NCBI GenBank assembly: GCA_013399305.1
Contig: VXAI01000039.1
Span: forward strand, 5,045,044-5,109,043
Length of the DNA stretch: 64,000 nt
From: Rostratula benghalensis
Lineage: Eukaryota > Chordata > Aves > Charadriiformes > Rostratulidae
Reading direction: 5' to 3'
Shown: one piece after another, positions 11,024 through 22,872 of the stretch
How positions within the stretch are numbered: the stretch's first letter is position 1
Layout: each line of letters starts with the position of its first letter
Notes under the pieces: generated by a model
Told to the model about the DNA's origin: nothing
Seen by the model: only the letters and a program-made list of their open reading frames with translations
Databases searched by the model: none
Made by a program: the position numbers and the translations under genes

Positions 11024-12600
11024 GTGTGAAAATTCCTGGCTTGATTAATCTGGAATAATGTACAGTTTGTGTTCTTTTTTCCTCTTTCTCTTCTTTTAGA
11101 TCTTAAGCTGACTTCTGCTGGATGCAAGGCTTTTACTCTTCATCTTGAAGGTTTACACATATTCCAAACCAAAAGTTACTGATACTTGTAAGAATTCAGG
11201 CTGTTCACCAGATATCTATGTTCTTTTTGGATCTCTGAGATTTGTGTCTCAGCTGCTTCCAGGAACAGTGACTTCTATTCAGCTCTGTGGAAAAATTTAT
11301 GACTAATATGCCACCCATTAACTGATTGTTTTCCCATCCACTTACTACATGAATTGGGATCAGACTCTCCAAACCATTTCCAGGCTGTAAGTGCACATGT
11401 TTTTATTGTGATTGGTATACGTGATAAGAAAGAGTAACCTTTTGCTATCACCTTTTTAAGTAATAAAATTCCAACCTTTATGAGCATTTTCCCATCCCTT
11501 TGATAATTTTTCAGCATGCCTCTCTGAGATTTGAACTCTCTTTTCTGAACCTCAGCCAATTCTTAAATGCTTTTTTGAAACACAGTGGTCAGTGCTGCAA
11601 ATATTCTGGAGGAGATGGTATTTTAGATTGATATATGGTCATTTCTTGACTATAATGGCATATTGAGCAATTGATGTTTTTTATTCCCTCCTTTTTTTAT
11701 TCATTATCAGTCATTTTGGAAGATACAATGTAATTTGCTCCAGACCCTGTATTTGAGTAGCAAACACAAACTGAAAGGAGATATGATCGCTCTTTTTTAT
11801 TTTCTTGCTCCCTATCAGTGTTGCATTCAATAACCTTTGTCTCTACACGTTTCTATCCAGCTAGAAAAAGTATCCTCTCCTGTGATATGTGATTTGGTTT
11901 GGAGAGGAGTGTAGGGGTGGTGGCTGGGCTAAGGGCTTGCACTGCTTTCCTCTGAAAGAGCGGAGCTGTAGTAGGGGCTGGCAAGGTCAGATGCCACAGG
12001 AAAGCCTGTCATTCCAGTCATGGTGAGAAACCCCTTAGTTGCCTGTATGTAGTTGGTATGGCAGTTTACAGTTCCCTGCCCCAGATTAAATTTATGGTCA
12101 TATTTAAGGAAATGAAAGAATTTTCCCTTATGCCAGGCTGTTTTACTCTGTAGTGTTTTATACAATCTTGATTCAGGCATCCTCTGAGTTATTTTCACCA
12201 AAAAGTTCCATTCTGTTGCAGAATCTGAAGACATAGGCAGTATCCTTAACCACTGCAGGCTTCCTCCTCTGGCATGCTTTCATTTTAAAGGCTTGTGATC
12301 TTTTATATTAAAGGTTCTATTATCTGGTCAGATGCTGAGGCATTTTTTGTACATTGAGGGGTAGTTTACAACTGTGGACTGGATGCTGGAGAATTCTGCA
12401 TTCTCTGTTTATCAGCTGTATATCTGGCTGTGTACCAGCTGTGTATCTGATTAAGTTGCTGGAAGTGGCATTAAATAATCACTGCTTAGCAGCCTGAGTT
12501 CTTAAGTGTGTGTGGAAGGAGAAGCAGAAAGGATGTAGAGAAGACATAGGGAAAGAGAAGAGTTGAAGGGAATGTGACTATAAGGTTAGGTGTTTGCTTT
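11024..12600. other. Noncoding DNA without recognisable elements
   Basis: Minus-strand open frames at 11275-11559 and 11929-12234 (94 and 101 codons) show no domain and no convincing splice frame. Confidence 0.5.
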
Positions 12601-13428
12601 TGTGGTGGGTTGAGCCTGGCTGGATGCCAGGTGCCCACCAAAGCCACTCTATCACTCCCCTCCTCAGCTGGACAGGGGAGAGAAAATGTAACAAAAGGCT
12701 TCTGGATCGAGATGAGGACAGAGAGATTACACACCAACTAGTGTTATGGGTAAACCAGACTTGACTGTCACTTATTTTCAATTAAGTCAGAGTATGATAA
12801 TAACAAATAAAACCAAATCTTAAAACAGCTTGCCCCCACCTCTCCCTTCTTCCCAGACTCCACTTCTGATTTCAGTACCTCCTTCCCCTGGGCAGCAGAG
12901 TCAGAGTGGGTCCCCTGCAGCAAACTTATTCCTGCCAGCAAACCTACTTTGGCATGAGCTCTTCTCCCTCCACAGGTCTTGCCAGGAGCCTGCTCCAGCA
13001 CTGCCTCCTTCAGGCATCCACCTGCTCCAGTGAGGTGTCCTTCACAGGTTGCAGGTGGATATCTGTTCCTCTGTGGACCTCCATGAGAGCAGGGGGACAG
13101 CCTATCTCACTATGGTCTTCACCACAGGCTACAGGGGAATGAATCTCTGAACAAACGCCTGGAGCATCTCCCCCCACCTCCTTCTTCACTGACCTTAGTG
13201 CCTGCAGAATTGTTTCTCTCACATACTCCTCTCTCCAGCTGCTGCCACCACAGGGTTGGGTTTTTTTTTCCCTTCTTAAATATGTTTTCTTTAAGGTGCC
13301 TTCCAACTCTAACCCTTTTATGATTCTATGATTCTGTTGGACATGAGGGGAAGCTTCTAGCAGCTTCTCACAGAAGCCACTCCTGTAGCCCCCTTGCTAC
13401 TAAAACCTTGCCACGCAAACCCAATGTA
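12601..13428 (-). mobile_element. Solo LTR of an avian endogenous retrovirus family
   Basis: The left end TGTGGTGGGTTGAGCCTGGC, then CTGGATGCCAGGTGCCCACC, and the right part TTGCCACGCAAACCCAAT match a common avian LTR family as I remember it. Transcriptional sense is minus: on that strand there is a TATTTAAG TATA-like box near the reverse complement of 13275-13285 and an A/T-rich polyadenylation region near 12770-12810. No gag, pol or env remnant adjoins it, so it is a solo LTR left by recombination. Several short open frames across it (12486-13306) are by-products of its GC-rich sequence. A CR1 tail interrupts it at 13286-13336. A related, more diverged copy lies at 49801-50569. I could not recognise a target-site duplication. 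Confidence 0.75.
13286..13336 (+). mobile_element. CR1 3' tail fragment inside the LTR
   Basis: TTTAAGGTGCCTTCCAACTC and ATGATTCTATGATTCTG are the typical last bases of a CR1 LINE, plus orientation. They sit where the sister LTR at 49801-50569 has about 85 bases of LTR sequence. LTR sequence resumes at GGACATGAGGGGAAGC. The CR1 piece therefore appears to have replaced LTR bases, rather than simply being added. Confidence 0.75.
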
Positions 13429-15707
13429 GCTGGATGGAAGATTGTGGCCTTAGGCAAGAATCTGACTCCAAAGTCTTTGCACGGATTTTACTTCAAGCAG
13501 TCAGAATATGGCCTGAAATTTTTGCCTCTCTAGCCCATGCCCTGGCCCACAGAATATTTTCTTCACTGTCTTGCCCACTGACTTTATGAATGGTATATAG
13601 GGTTAGCTTCCAGCTTTTTTGGTTTTGAGACAATTCTTTGTCCCTGTATTTCTTAAATTGAATTTGCGTAACTGTGTGATAGGTGTAGATTTCATTAGGG
13701 GGAGCAAGCAGGTAATATTAGATGTTTCAGTGCTGGGAATTTAAATTCCTCTTAGATAAGGATCTATGATAAGTCTCAAATATAAAGGCTGTCCATAATA
13801 ATGTATTCTTTATGAATAGTTATAACTGGAAGAAAAAAGGGCATGAAAAATATACACACGTATATCCCAGTTTTCTCTACCTCATTAAACAACAAAAATC
13901 AGAGCAATTACATTCCTGGCAAAATATTTAGTTCAAACTGATCCTGCAAATTTGCGGGTTATCTAAAGATGCAATGTAAAATTTGGGCTGCTGTGCTTTG
14001 GGAGATTTGTTACAGGTTCTTTCAAGTTATTTCTTCACTCCTCTTTGTTTTTTTATGACATAGGTAACCCAGGGAAATATATCTTTTTTGCATTTAACAT
14101 TAGTATTTCAAAGATGGCTTAAGAATTTTATTTGCCATCTGTTTATTTCTATACTTTTGGACTGAGAAGTCAGTGCATGCAATACACATGGAAGCCAGGT
14201 AATTAAATCAGCTTTTTTATATTACTCTTTTAGCTTTATTTCTTTCTGAAATACTAAGCTGGTCATGAATTCTAAAATTTAATCTTCTGTAAGTGTTACT
14301 AATGAGATGGTGCGGCAGAGAAGCATGGGTCTTCCCACAAGGTTTCACTTTGTTTATGAATTAAGTCATATGAAGTGTGGAATTTGAAATAAGGCATGAA
14401 ATTTTTAGGTGGTGCCAGCTGACATACTTCCATTAAAATCAATGGAAAGACACCAGTTTTCACCAGCAGCTTGTGACTCACTAACAGAGGAAATGAAATT
14501 TTTAATATGAATGTTTCAGTCATGAACCTTGTACATTAAACTATTGACATCATAAAGACAGATGCTGTATATTTTGAATTTGAGAGAATCCATAGGTTTT
14601 CTCTGTCATCCACAATTACTTTGACCCTGACTCATAGTAGAGCTTAGTGGAAAGTAGCTGAAAAGTGTCAAGTTCCTTCTAACTGAAATAAATTGTGGGC
14701 TACTACATAGTATTAGGATGAAATCTAGCTTTTCTTAAAGACTCAAGCAGAGAAGGGGAAAATCAAATCTTTCCCCCTTTATTTCTCACAAGAGACATTG
14801 AATTGTACTTCTGAGTTCTCGTCAGCAATACAACCTTTGATAGATGCTCTAAGTTCAGTAAAACCATCTAAGATGATAATATGCATGTCACTTTCTATCA
14901 TTTTACCATAAAGTAGGTGTGGGATGCCATTTTCCAAAATGAATGTGGCACTGACAACAGTTAAGTCCACATGTGAGGATATCTGAATGAGCTTGGAAAG
15001 AAGGGGAACAGCTTTGAAGTTTTCTAGAACATCTTTCTGGTTTTACAAATTCCTAGATTAAGAAGCAGAAAAAGGGATTTTATGTTTTACTTGGCAATCT
15101 TCATGAATAATAAATAAATAAAAAATCTCAACATGCTGCTTTAACTTTCCTCTTGAATATCACTATGAGCAGGGACGAAGAAAAAAAAAGGAAATATGAC
15201 AGAAGACAAAATTATTTTATCCCTTTTCTGGATAACAAAAATGATAGTCCTTTATGAATCCTGCTTACACAAGATGTGAAAGAAAATGTTATTTCATGGG
15301 TGGCCTGGTTTCTCCATTTAAATTGCCCTTGGATCAGTGCACATACAAGTTTGTCACTTTAAAGCTTTATTAATGAAGCTATTGTTAAGCAAGCAATCTC
15401 AGCTGTTTTCCTTCTCCATGAAAAATGGAAAAGTTCTGTCAGCTGGTATTTGCCCTCCAGGTAGGCACCTGAAATCTCACCAAGTTACAACTGATCAAAG
15501 TTACGACCATTTGTAACTATAACAGTGGGCCTGCATGGACTTTAAGCTGTTTCAAAATATGTCCCGTTAACTTTAACATGTGCTATAGATTGTAGCAGAA
15601 ATTTATTTCTCTATCTTTTCCTATGATGATGCCTTTCTTCTGAAGAGATTACTGGCACTAGAAAGTTGTCAGTTTTATTTATCCTAACTTGTTAAACTTC
15701 TTTCAAT
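13429..15707. other. Noncoding DNA without clear elements
   Basis: Mostly unique AT-rich sequence. A short match to the old repeat pattern (CTTCCATTAAAATCAATGG) at about 14425-14465 may be a third relic of the family at 1936 and 5579, but it is too short to be sure. No gene found. Confidence 0.5.
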
Positions 15708-16350
15708 CATAAATTCATATGATATTTCAGCCTGGAAGGGACTTCGTGTAGCCACAAGTGCTCAAAGCATCCACAGCTCTGAGGTTAGACCAGGTGACTC
15801 AGGCCTTTTACCCACGTTTTGAAAGCCTTATAAAAACTTGTAAGAACAGAATAAGAGTTATAGCAATTTGTAAATTATTGATATTGAAGAAATTATAAAT
15901 CCAAAATTATTAGATTAAGGATATTAGAGGGTACATTTTTGCTTATTCACTTTAGTACCTATTTACAGACTGGTCCTTAAATTTGTCTAATTCTGTTTTA
16001 AATCTTCTACCACCGAGAGTCTTCCAGTACAGGAAATTTCAGAAGTACACCTGCTGCTGTGTACAAACATGTTTTCTTTTAACTGTCTTTGGCTGATCTA
16101 ATAGATTAATTGAGTGCTGACTGGTTCTGTTGTGGACTTGTTGAATAAGTAGTTCTGCATTCATTCACCCTTGTGATTTTACAGATCCTCAAGCATACCC
16201 CATTACCCTTCTCTCTGGATGGAAGAATCCCAGCTTTTTTTATTTCTCCTGGTAAGAGAATTACTTCTTCTCTGTACCTTTCTAACTCCATAACATATTT
16301 CTTGAGGTGTAGGTCTGCTCACAGTACTCAAGATGTTTGTGTGGAAGAGG
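15708..16350 (-). mobile_element. Old, decayed CR1-type LINE relic
   Basis: The left end (TTTCAGCCTGGAAGGGACTT) resembles the reverse complement of a CR1 3' end. Further right, TTCTCTGTACCTTTCTAACTCC and CACAGTACTCAAGATG match the reverse complement of older CR1 consensus phrases as I recall them. The order (3' end at low coordinate) fits one minus-strand element. It is highly diverged with no open frame, much older than the CR1s at 34.5-41 kb. The middle (about 15850-15980) is not recognisable and may be an unrelated insertion. Confidence 0.45.
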
Positions 16351-19300
16351 CTACTTATCCATCCCTTGATGCCTGAAGTCTGCCAGAGACAAATGTGTTT
16401 AAAATGACGGTAATAAAACTGAAAGGAACTGTAAGGTTTTGGTGTAACACAAAGGGAAATTAACTGTTAATCTTAATGGTGGTTGGTTGAAAGTAAGAGC
16501 ATAAGAGTAGTTTGCTAGGTGTTGAGGGTAGTGGTATAAAATCGCAGAATAAGGAATTACTTGATTGAGTGGTTCATGATATACATGGACCAGAAGCACA
16601 GTCCATGGCAAAAAAATTAACAGAAGGTCTTTTTAAGATCCTGGAGGGCATCTGATAGGAGAATAGGAGAGCTTGCTATGGAGAAGTTTTGTGTATGGAC
16701 CCTGGTCAACACTGATAAGAGTGTCCCCTGGGGACGAGACACAGTTCTTTAGCATTGCATGCATGTGTACCCTCTCCCAGATACCCATCTGGCACTGTGC
16801 AGGAGCATGGCTTCTCTGCTGTTGCTACGCAGTGAGGCTGGCGGCGGGGAAGGTGATGAGTGCTGTAGGAATTGGTCAGATAGCATGACCTTGTGTCTGT
16901 GGAATTGTGTATGTCACCAGTGTAAGCGTGAGTTTTAATATTGCTTGTGCATAATTGAAGCATTAGAAATAACATTAACAATAATAGCTGTAGAAGATTG
17001 TTTTGTATAATAAGGGTCTGTTGTCAACCCATTAATCTGCTAACTTGTGCAAATGATTTATCAGCCCCCAGTTTATCTAGGTGTCTTGCTTTTGGACTGG
17101 TCTTTTAAATTAGGGTTTGTTGGTTTTTTGCGTGTGTATATGTCTATCTACTTCACTTCTATCTTGTTTCTTTTTTTTTCTTTTTCTTTTTTTTTTTTTT
17201 GTAAATGCATGATTATTTGTATGCTGAATTTTTTTTGCTTGTTCTTTTCCACTGAATTGTTGTGCATGGTTGTATTGTGATCATTAATGACTTAGTAAGT
17301 GTCCATGCTGGTAAGTAATCAATATTTATGATGCTGAGTGTTACACTGAGGCAAAGACATCAGAAAAAATGAAAGTAGGAAAATGCATTATGTATAGATG
17401 TCAGGACATCTGTGGATGGCCTACAGATTCACATTCACTGCTTATCAAGACTGAGAACCTAACTGGTATATGCTCTGTATCTCATCAAGCCTTTGCATTT
17501 GAGTTTCCTTTCTGACTTAGGAGGATATAGACTGGGAGGTATGGCTGGTACTTGCCTGAATGTGACATGGAGCTGACAGATGATCTCAAGGTCTGCTAGG
17601 CAAATATCCCTGCCTGTCTTGTTCACACTGTTCAATTATGAGGCTAGAAGACATTCTTCATAAGAGAAACAGGTTAGTGTGCCTAATTAAATTTGCTAAT
17701 TTAACTGAGCAGTCAGAAACACTCTGTTCCCCCTACTTTCTTAACTCATCTGTGCAGCTTCTTAAGACGTGATTAAATGGCTTTCCCTCTTAAACCTTCT
17801 GAGGGAGGTGCTAGTCATGACTTTCAAGATTCATGTTACCTCAGCAGATATATTCCTATGCTGCAATAGCTGAATATCAGCTAAGGGAGATGGAAAACAT
17901 GTGAAAGAAGCTTTGAAAGTAACAAGCCAGCCTTGACTCATTAAAGTAATATGTTTCATCAGACTGTCGTGACTTATATCTAGACTTATAGCTAGAATGG
18001 AAGAATATTGTTTTTTACGATATAAATTAAGCCATGTTACATGAAATTTACTTCCCGTTCCTGTAAAGAGCACAGCAGTGATTTTATTGACAACTGTTCT
18101 TTGAGGTTTTACTTTTAACTACCTGCTCAGTCATCACAAGGCCATTAATTGGAAAAGGTGGTTGTAAAACTTTTGTGAAATCTCATGTTTATTTTTGCTC
18201 AATGGTAGAAATAATGAATTATTTTTATGAAGCATTCATGTCAAAATATATATTCTGTGTAGAAACAAACTGGTTTCTTATTTAGATCTCTGTATTACTT
18301 TCCTCAGAAAACATCTAACTGCAGAAACTTTCATTAGAAGCTTTTAAAGTTGATAGAACTCAGAGAAATATTTCATGGATAAAAAGAAATATATTAGTAA
18401 AAATAAAAGCAATATGGGAAGGACCTCTGGTGTGAACAAGTCTGTACTCACAGGAAAAGAATAATAATTCTGAAAAAACATCATTACATGTAAGTCTTCT
18501 AGACTGACAATGGAAATTAAGGAGATGACATCCTTTCTTTAAATTTCTGCTACAATTTTCTTCAAATTAGGTGAAACGTAATTCAGTTTAGTGCAAATTT
18601 AATGAGTGTTTAGTTATGCTATTTATTTATGAATGTTACCTTTAGGGAAGCCTTTAGAGATGCTGTATCTCACTTTCATTTCAGTCCTGAGGGACAGGAA
18701 GCCACTCATGCATAATAACAACTAGTTTCATAAAGCTAATGATTTCACATTGCTTGTAAATAATAATTGTATCTCAAATATGAAAATGCACAGCAGGAGA
18801 TGAACTATTTTTAAAAGCACTACCAATATCCCTGAAAGAGAAATATAATTCAGTTTTATAAGCAACATTTTCAAGTGACTCTTTGCTTCTGCTCCTTTTA
18901 GATGGGATAGAAAATAGTAACCTCCCTGACTGAAATAGTTGGGAGTTTTGATTCATTAGCAGATTGAAAAAATATATAGTGATGAAGCAGCCTCTTAATC
19001 CTGTAGATTAATCTGTGTTTGTTAGATTCCTTTCTGTTCCTGCACTTAGATTATGTCTTCATCACTATCATAATTCTTTATTCTGTGCAACTGGATACTT
19101 TTAACATGGTGTTTGAAGCAAAAAGATTTTAGTAGAAGTTCAGAGAAGTGCTTAGAATTTAAATTCGGTCTCACAGAGTTCATATAACAAAATCTTAAAA
19201 TACATTCATAGAGTGCTTGAACACATGTTGGCTTTATGCAACCAGGGGCAAAAGTGATTTCAGTGTAACCTTCTGTTAGCCTCATTTTGGCACCATTGTA

Positions 19301-22300
19301 ATAAATTATGTCACTCTCTAAGTGTATACAAAGTGCCATTGCACAGTCTACTAGTCAGCTAGGATGAAATGGCACTCTGGCACGCTTCTGCAGTCTTCAC
19401 TTCTATTTCATTGCCACAAAAACAGGTCCTGTATTAACATCTGTGCCATCATTAAGGGATCTTCTTAGCTGCTAATCCAGAGAAGGTTTATACCTCCTTT
19501 GCACATTCGTACAGTGCAGTTTATCAAGGTAAAGATCATAGAGTTTTTTCCAAAAGAGTGCTTAAGCACTTTTAAATGAGCAATGAATATGTTTTGTCTA
19601 GTCATAATCTACTCTTTCAAACAATATTGTAGTTCCACTACAGTATTGTAATATTATTTCATAATCAATATAATATCCTCAAGACTCTACCAATAAATAT
19701 TTTATGAGAAAAGCTCATGTACATAGCTATTTTGCCACATAGAAGCAAAAAAAAAAAAAAAAAATCCCCTAGTTCAACATGTTTAATCTGGCTCCTAATC
19801 GATAAATAAACTTCCTTGTGCTTCACAATCCCAGCAAAAGTAACTGTACCCTGTAATGTCATTGCAGCAGGAAAAGCTTCCTCAGTTGGAAATACACTCA
19901 AATTATATAGAGACAAGATAGTCTTTAACAAGAAATTTAAATATAATCATAAAAATGTGAAAAATATAGGAATGATGTGTACCATGGATGCATGTGTACA
20001 TGGATAGAAATTTCCCCTTATACAAAAAGCTGGCTGTATCTTATGTAAGGTACCTGTCCTGAATTTATGAGATTTCTCAGGCACCACTCCCCTGATTACG
20101 TCACCTCTTGCACCAAACCTTCCTCACGGTCTCAGCAAATGACTAAACATAATCTATGGGCCATTTTAGAAAGCTTTTATTAATGCCCAAAGTACCTTCT
20201 GCCTTCTTGTGGCCCACCAACAAAATTGGCTAAACCAAAGATTAAATAAGTTACTGACTGGAAAGACATCCATGCACTTCTTTCACAGTAAATTTATTAA
20301 TCTGCATCAAACTCAATATAGAATTCAAAGTAAGAATACCTTTAGTCAGATCCAAAGAAATATTACGACGTTGAATCAATCATTGATTTAACTACATTAC
20401 TCAAAGCAAAAGTTAAAAACAAAGAAACAAAGATGTTCACAGAGAAATTTCAATTAAAAAAAGAAAAAAAAAAGAAAAAAAGGGGTTTTTTGTTTTATTT
20501 GGTGTACTTCTAGGATTGCTGAAATAAAAAAAAATGGGAGTAAAATGGCTAGTGGTTACTTTACGTACATTATTCCTGCCAATGCAAATGAATAAATTTA
20601 TTTTGATAATGTCCTTTATTCAACTATTTTCCCTTGTTGCTTTTGGTGCTATTTGGAGTAGAGAGTATGAGAAGGAAACAAAGAAACATGGAAACCAAGA
20701 AAATTAAGACAAGGAAGACTCACATAAAATGCCTGTTTTCAGACATATCTTTGGATTCGGCTAGACTTCAAAGTAATGATTTCTCTGTAGAAACTTTTGC
20801 CTATATTAAGTACCTCATGATAAATATAGTTTATCTGATTGGATTGGACACTGATGCTGAGTCATTTCTCTCACAAAGGGGAAAAATGTCTCATTTGTGA
20901 CTACCTGTATATTCATTTGGTGCTATTGGCAATCCAGTATAGACTGAAGCAGCCCTGAAACTCTTCTATGTAATTATCCAAAATCTCAACTAACTTTATG
21001 AACAGGGACCTGAACAACTGCTACAGAGCAACTGTTCTCTCTCTTGTGAGTGTGTGAGCCAAACTATAAATGAAAAGTTGGGCTATGAAATTGCATTTTT
21101 CTCTCAAAGTAGCCAGAAATATTAAATATTCAAATTTATGCAATAATTATATGTAATTTTAAATACAATAAAGCAGATGGTTCAGAACAGAACCAGCTTC
21201 TTTTGGTTGTTGACTTGCTAAAAGAAAAATATCTATTGATACTACTGCAGGAAAATTTTAGCTGTAAAACTTCATTCCTTTGTTTCTTTACTTCTCTCTG
21301 CAATTAGGAAAATGTTTGAAAAATTGAACAGTTGTTTTGTATGCTCTCTTGTTTCCCAACCACATGATGCGTACTTCAATACTATTATTAACAAGTTCTT
21401 CTTTTTTTCTAGAGTCCAGATTACTTTATTTCTAGAAAAGTGACTGTCATTAGTAAATTATCAGAAATATCAATTGTAATTTTAGCATTTCTAAAGAGTG
21501 GATGCAGTTTTTTTTATATGGGAAATTATCATTTTCTGGTAGTTTCACCTTTAAACTTAATTAAATTCAGAAAACTAAGAGAAAATTATTAATCCTGAAA
21601 TCTTACTGTTCAGTGTGTTAACATGAAAATTTAGCATCAGCTTAAATTTTGATTTTCCTTTTTCCCAGTTCTGACATATCCACTGTACACATCATCTATA
21701 GAAAGGCCTAGGTTCATGTTCCCTGTGCTTGTAGAGTTAGTGTACCTTGCAGATGTAGCTGAGAAGTTTCTCATGGAAGCAAAATAATTTTAATGTCTCT
21801 GAATGGGAAATGCAGTTGAAGACCAAGTATTCCTACTCTATAGTCTGACAGAAACTATCTATTGTGCCCTGTTAAGTGGTTAAACAGAAATACATGGTCT
21901 CAAACAAGGACTTCTGAAACCAGTAACTTCCATTGGATTTCTCCCCGGCTATTTGATGATGACTTCTAAATGTAGAATCCTTGTTCCACATGATAAAGAT
22001 TGATGTCACTTTCTGGGAAAAAGCCTTGGGTGTTTTTTTTCCTTGTTGTTGGGGAGTTTTTTTGTTTGGTTTGTTGGTTTGGGTTTTTTTTAGTATGTGT
22101 ATATATATTTCTGTGAGGGAAATAAAATTTGAAGTTAGTTAAATAATAATGATCACATTTAGGGCTTAAAGTGCTTTGTGGTTTATGGAATATTAGGAAT
22201 ATTACTATCACTATTTTATAATTAAGGAAAAATATGGTGCAGTGATTTGCTGAAGGTTACTTTGAAAGCTAGTGATACTCTTACAAAAAGAATCCAAGCT

Positions 22301-22828
22301 GTGCAGCCTCTGTAGATCACACTAAGTGAAAAGCAATTAGAGTATAAACATATCTTGTTATTTCTGTTTTTCATTGAGCCATATGTGTGCTATTACAAAT
22401 ACTGCACACAAATTTGATACCCTTCCCAATGGAGTTTAAAATCTTCAGTGGATTATATTAAGGGAAGAGAGTAAAGAAATCACTCTATTTGATTTTATGT
22501 CAGTTCCCCAGATAGTTATTGAGAAAGATTGGGGCATATACAGACATATGAATCTCTCTTTCCTAAGAGGACTTAATCTAGGAGAGTGCCAATATATCAT
22601 AAACAACTAAGTAGACAGTATAATTTTACTTGCTTTAAGTTATCACTTTCTTGAGAAAGGAACTAGGTTCAACAGACTAACTGAAAGCCTCATGTCTCAG
22701 GAGAGAAAGTTGAGGCAACATGAAGAAAACAGTAAAAACAAAGAAATGAAGTAAATAAATAAATAAGAAAGAATGAAAACAGGAAGTTTCACTGTGTGGA
22801 ATTGTGATGTGTTTTTCCTTCTCTTCAG
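16351..22828. other. Long noncoding stretch, one GC-richer island
   Basis: Bases about 16640-16900 are clearly richer in G and C than their surroundings (for example GAGGCTGGCGGCGGGG near 16832) and may be part of an LTR or another repeat that I cannot name. Otherwise there are only a T-rich run at 17169-17202, A18 at 19747-19764 and an A-rich run at 20455-20481. Open frames of 60-97 codons on both strands show no domain. Confidence 0.45.
19747..19764 (+). repeat. A18 homopolymer
   Basis: Eighteen consecutive A followed by TCCCC; no retroelement recognised upstream. Confidence 0.9.
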
Positions 22829-22872
22829 ACAGAAAGGGACGAGAGAACTTTGTCTTATTTCTGGGAATGGCA
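22829..22872 (+). CDS. Weak candidate exon
   Basis: A strong pyrimidine tract, TTTTTCCTTCTCTTCAG, precedes 44 bases ending GGCA/GTGAGT, a good 5' splice site. All three frames are open, so length alone does not argue for coding. One frame reads RKGRENFVLFLGMA. No family is recognised. The splice sites are the only real support and chance is a serious alternative. Confidence 0.15.

Noticed and set aside
12486..13306. Several overlapping 60-100 codon open frames on both strands
   Set aside because: They lie in the GC-rich solo LTR, where stops are rarer; none resembles a retroviral or host protein.
12601..13428. Possible full-length endogenous retrovirus
   Set aside because: Only an LTR is present; no gag, pol or env remnant and no second LTR lies within a provirus length in matching position. 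The copy at 49.8 kb is far too distant and too diverged to be its partner.
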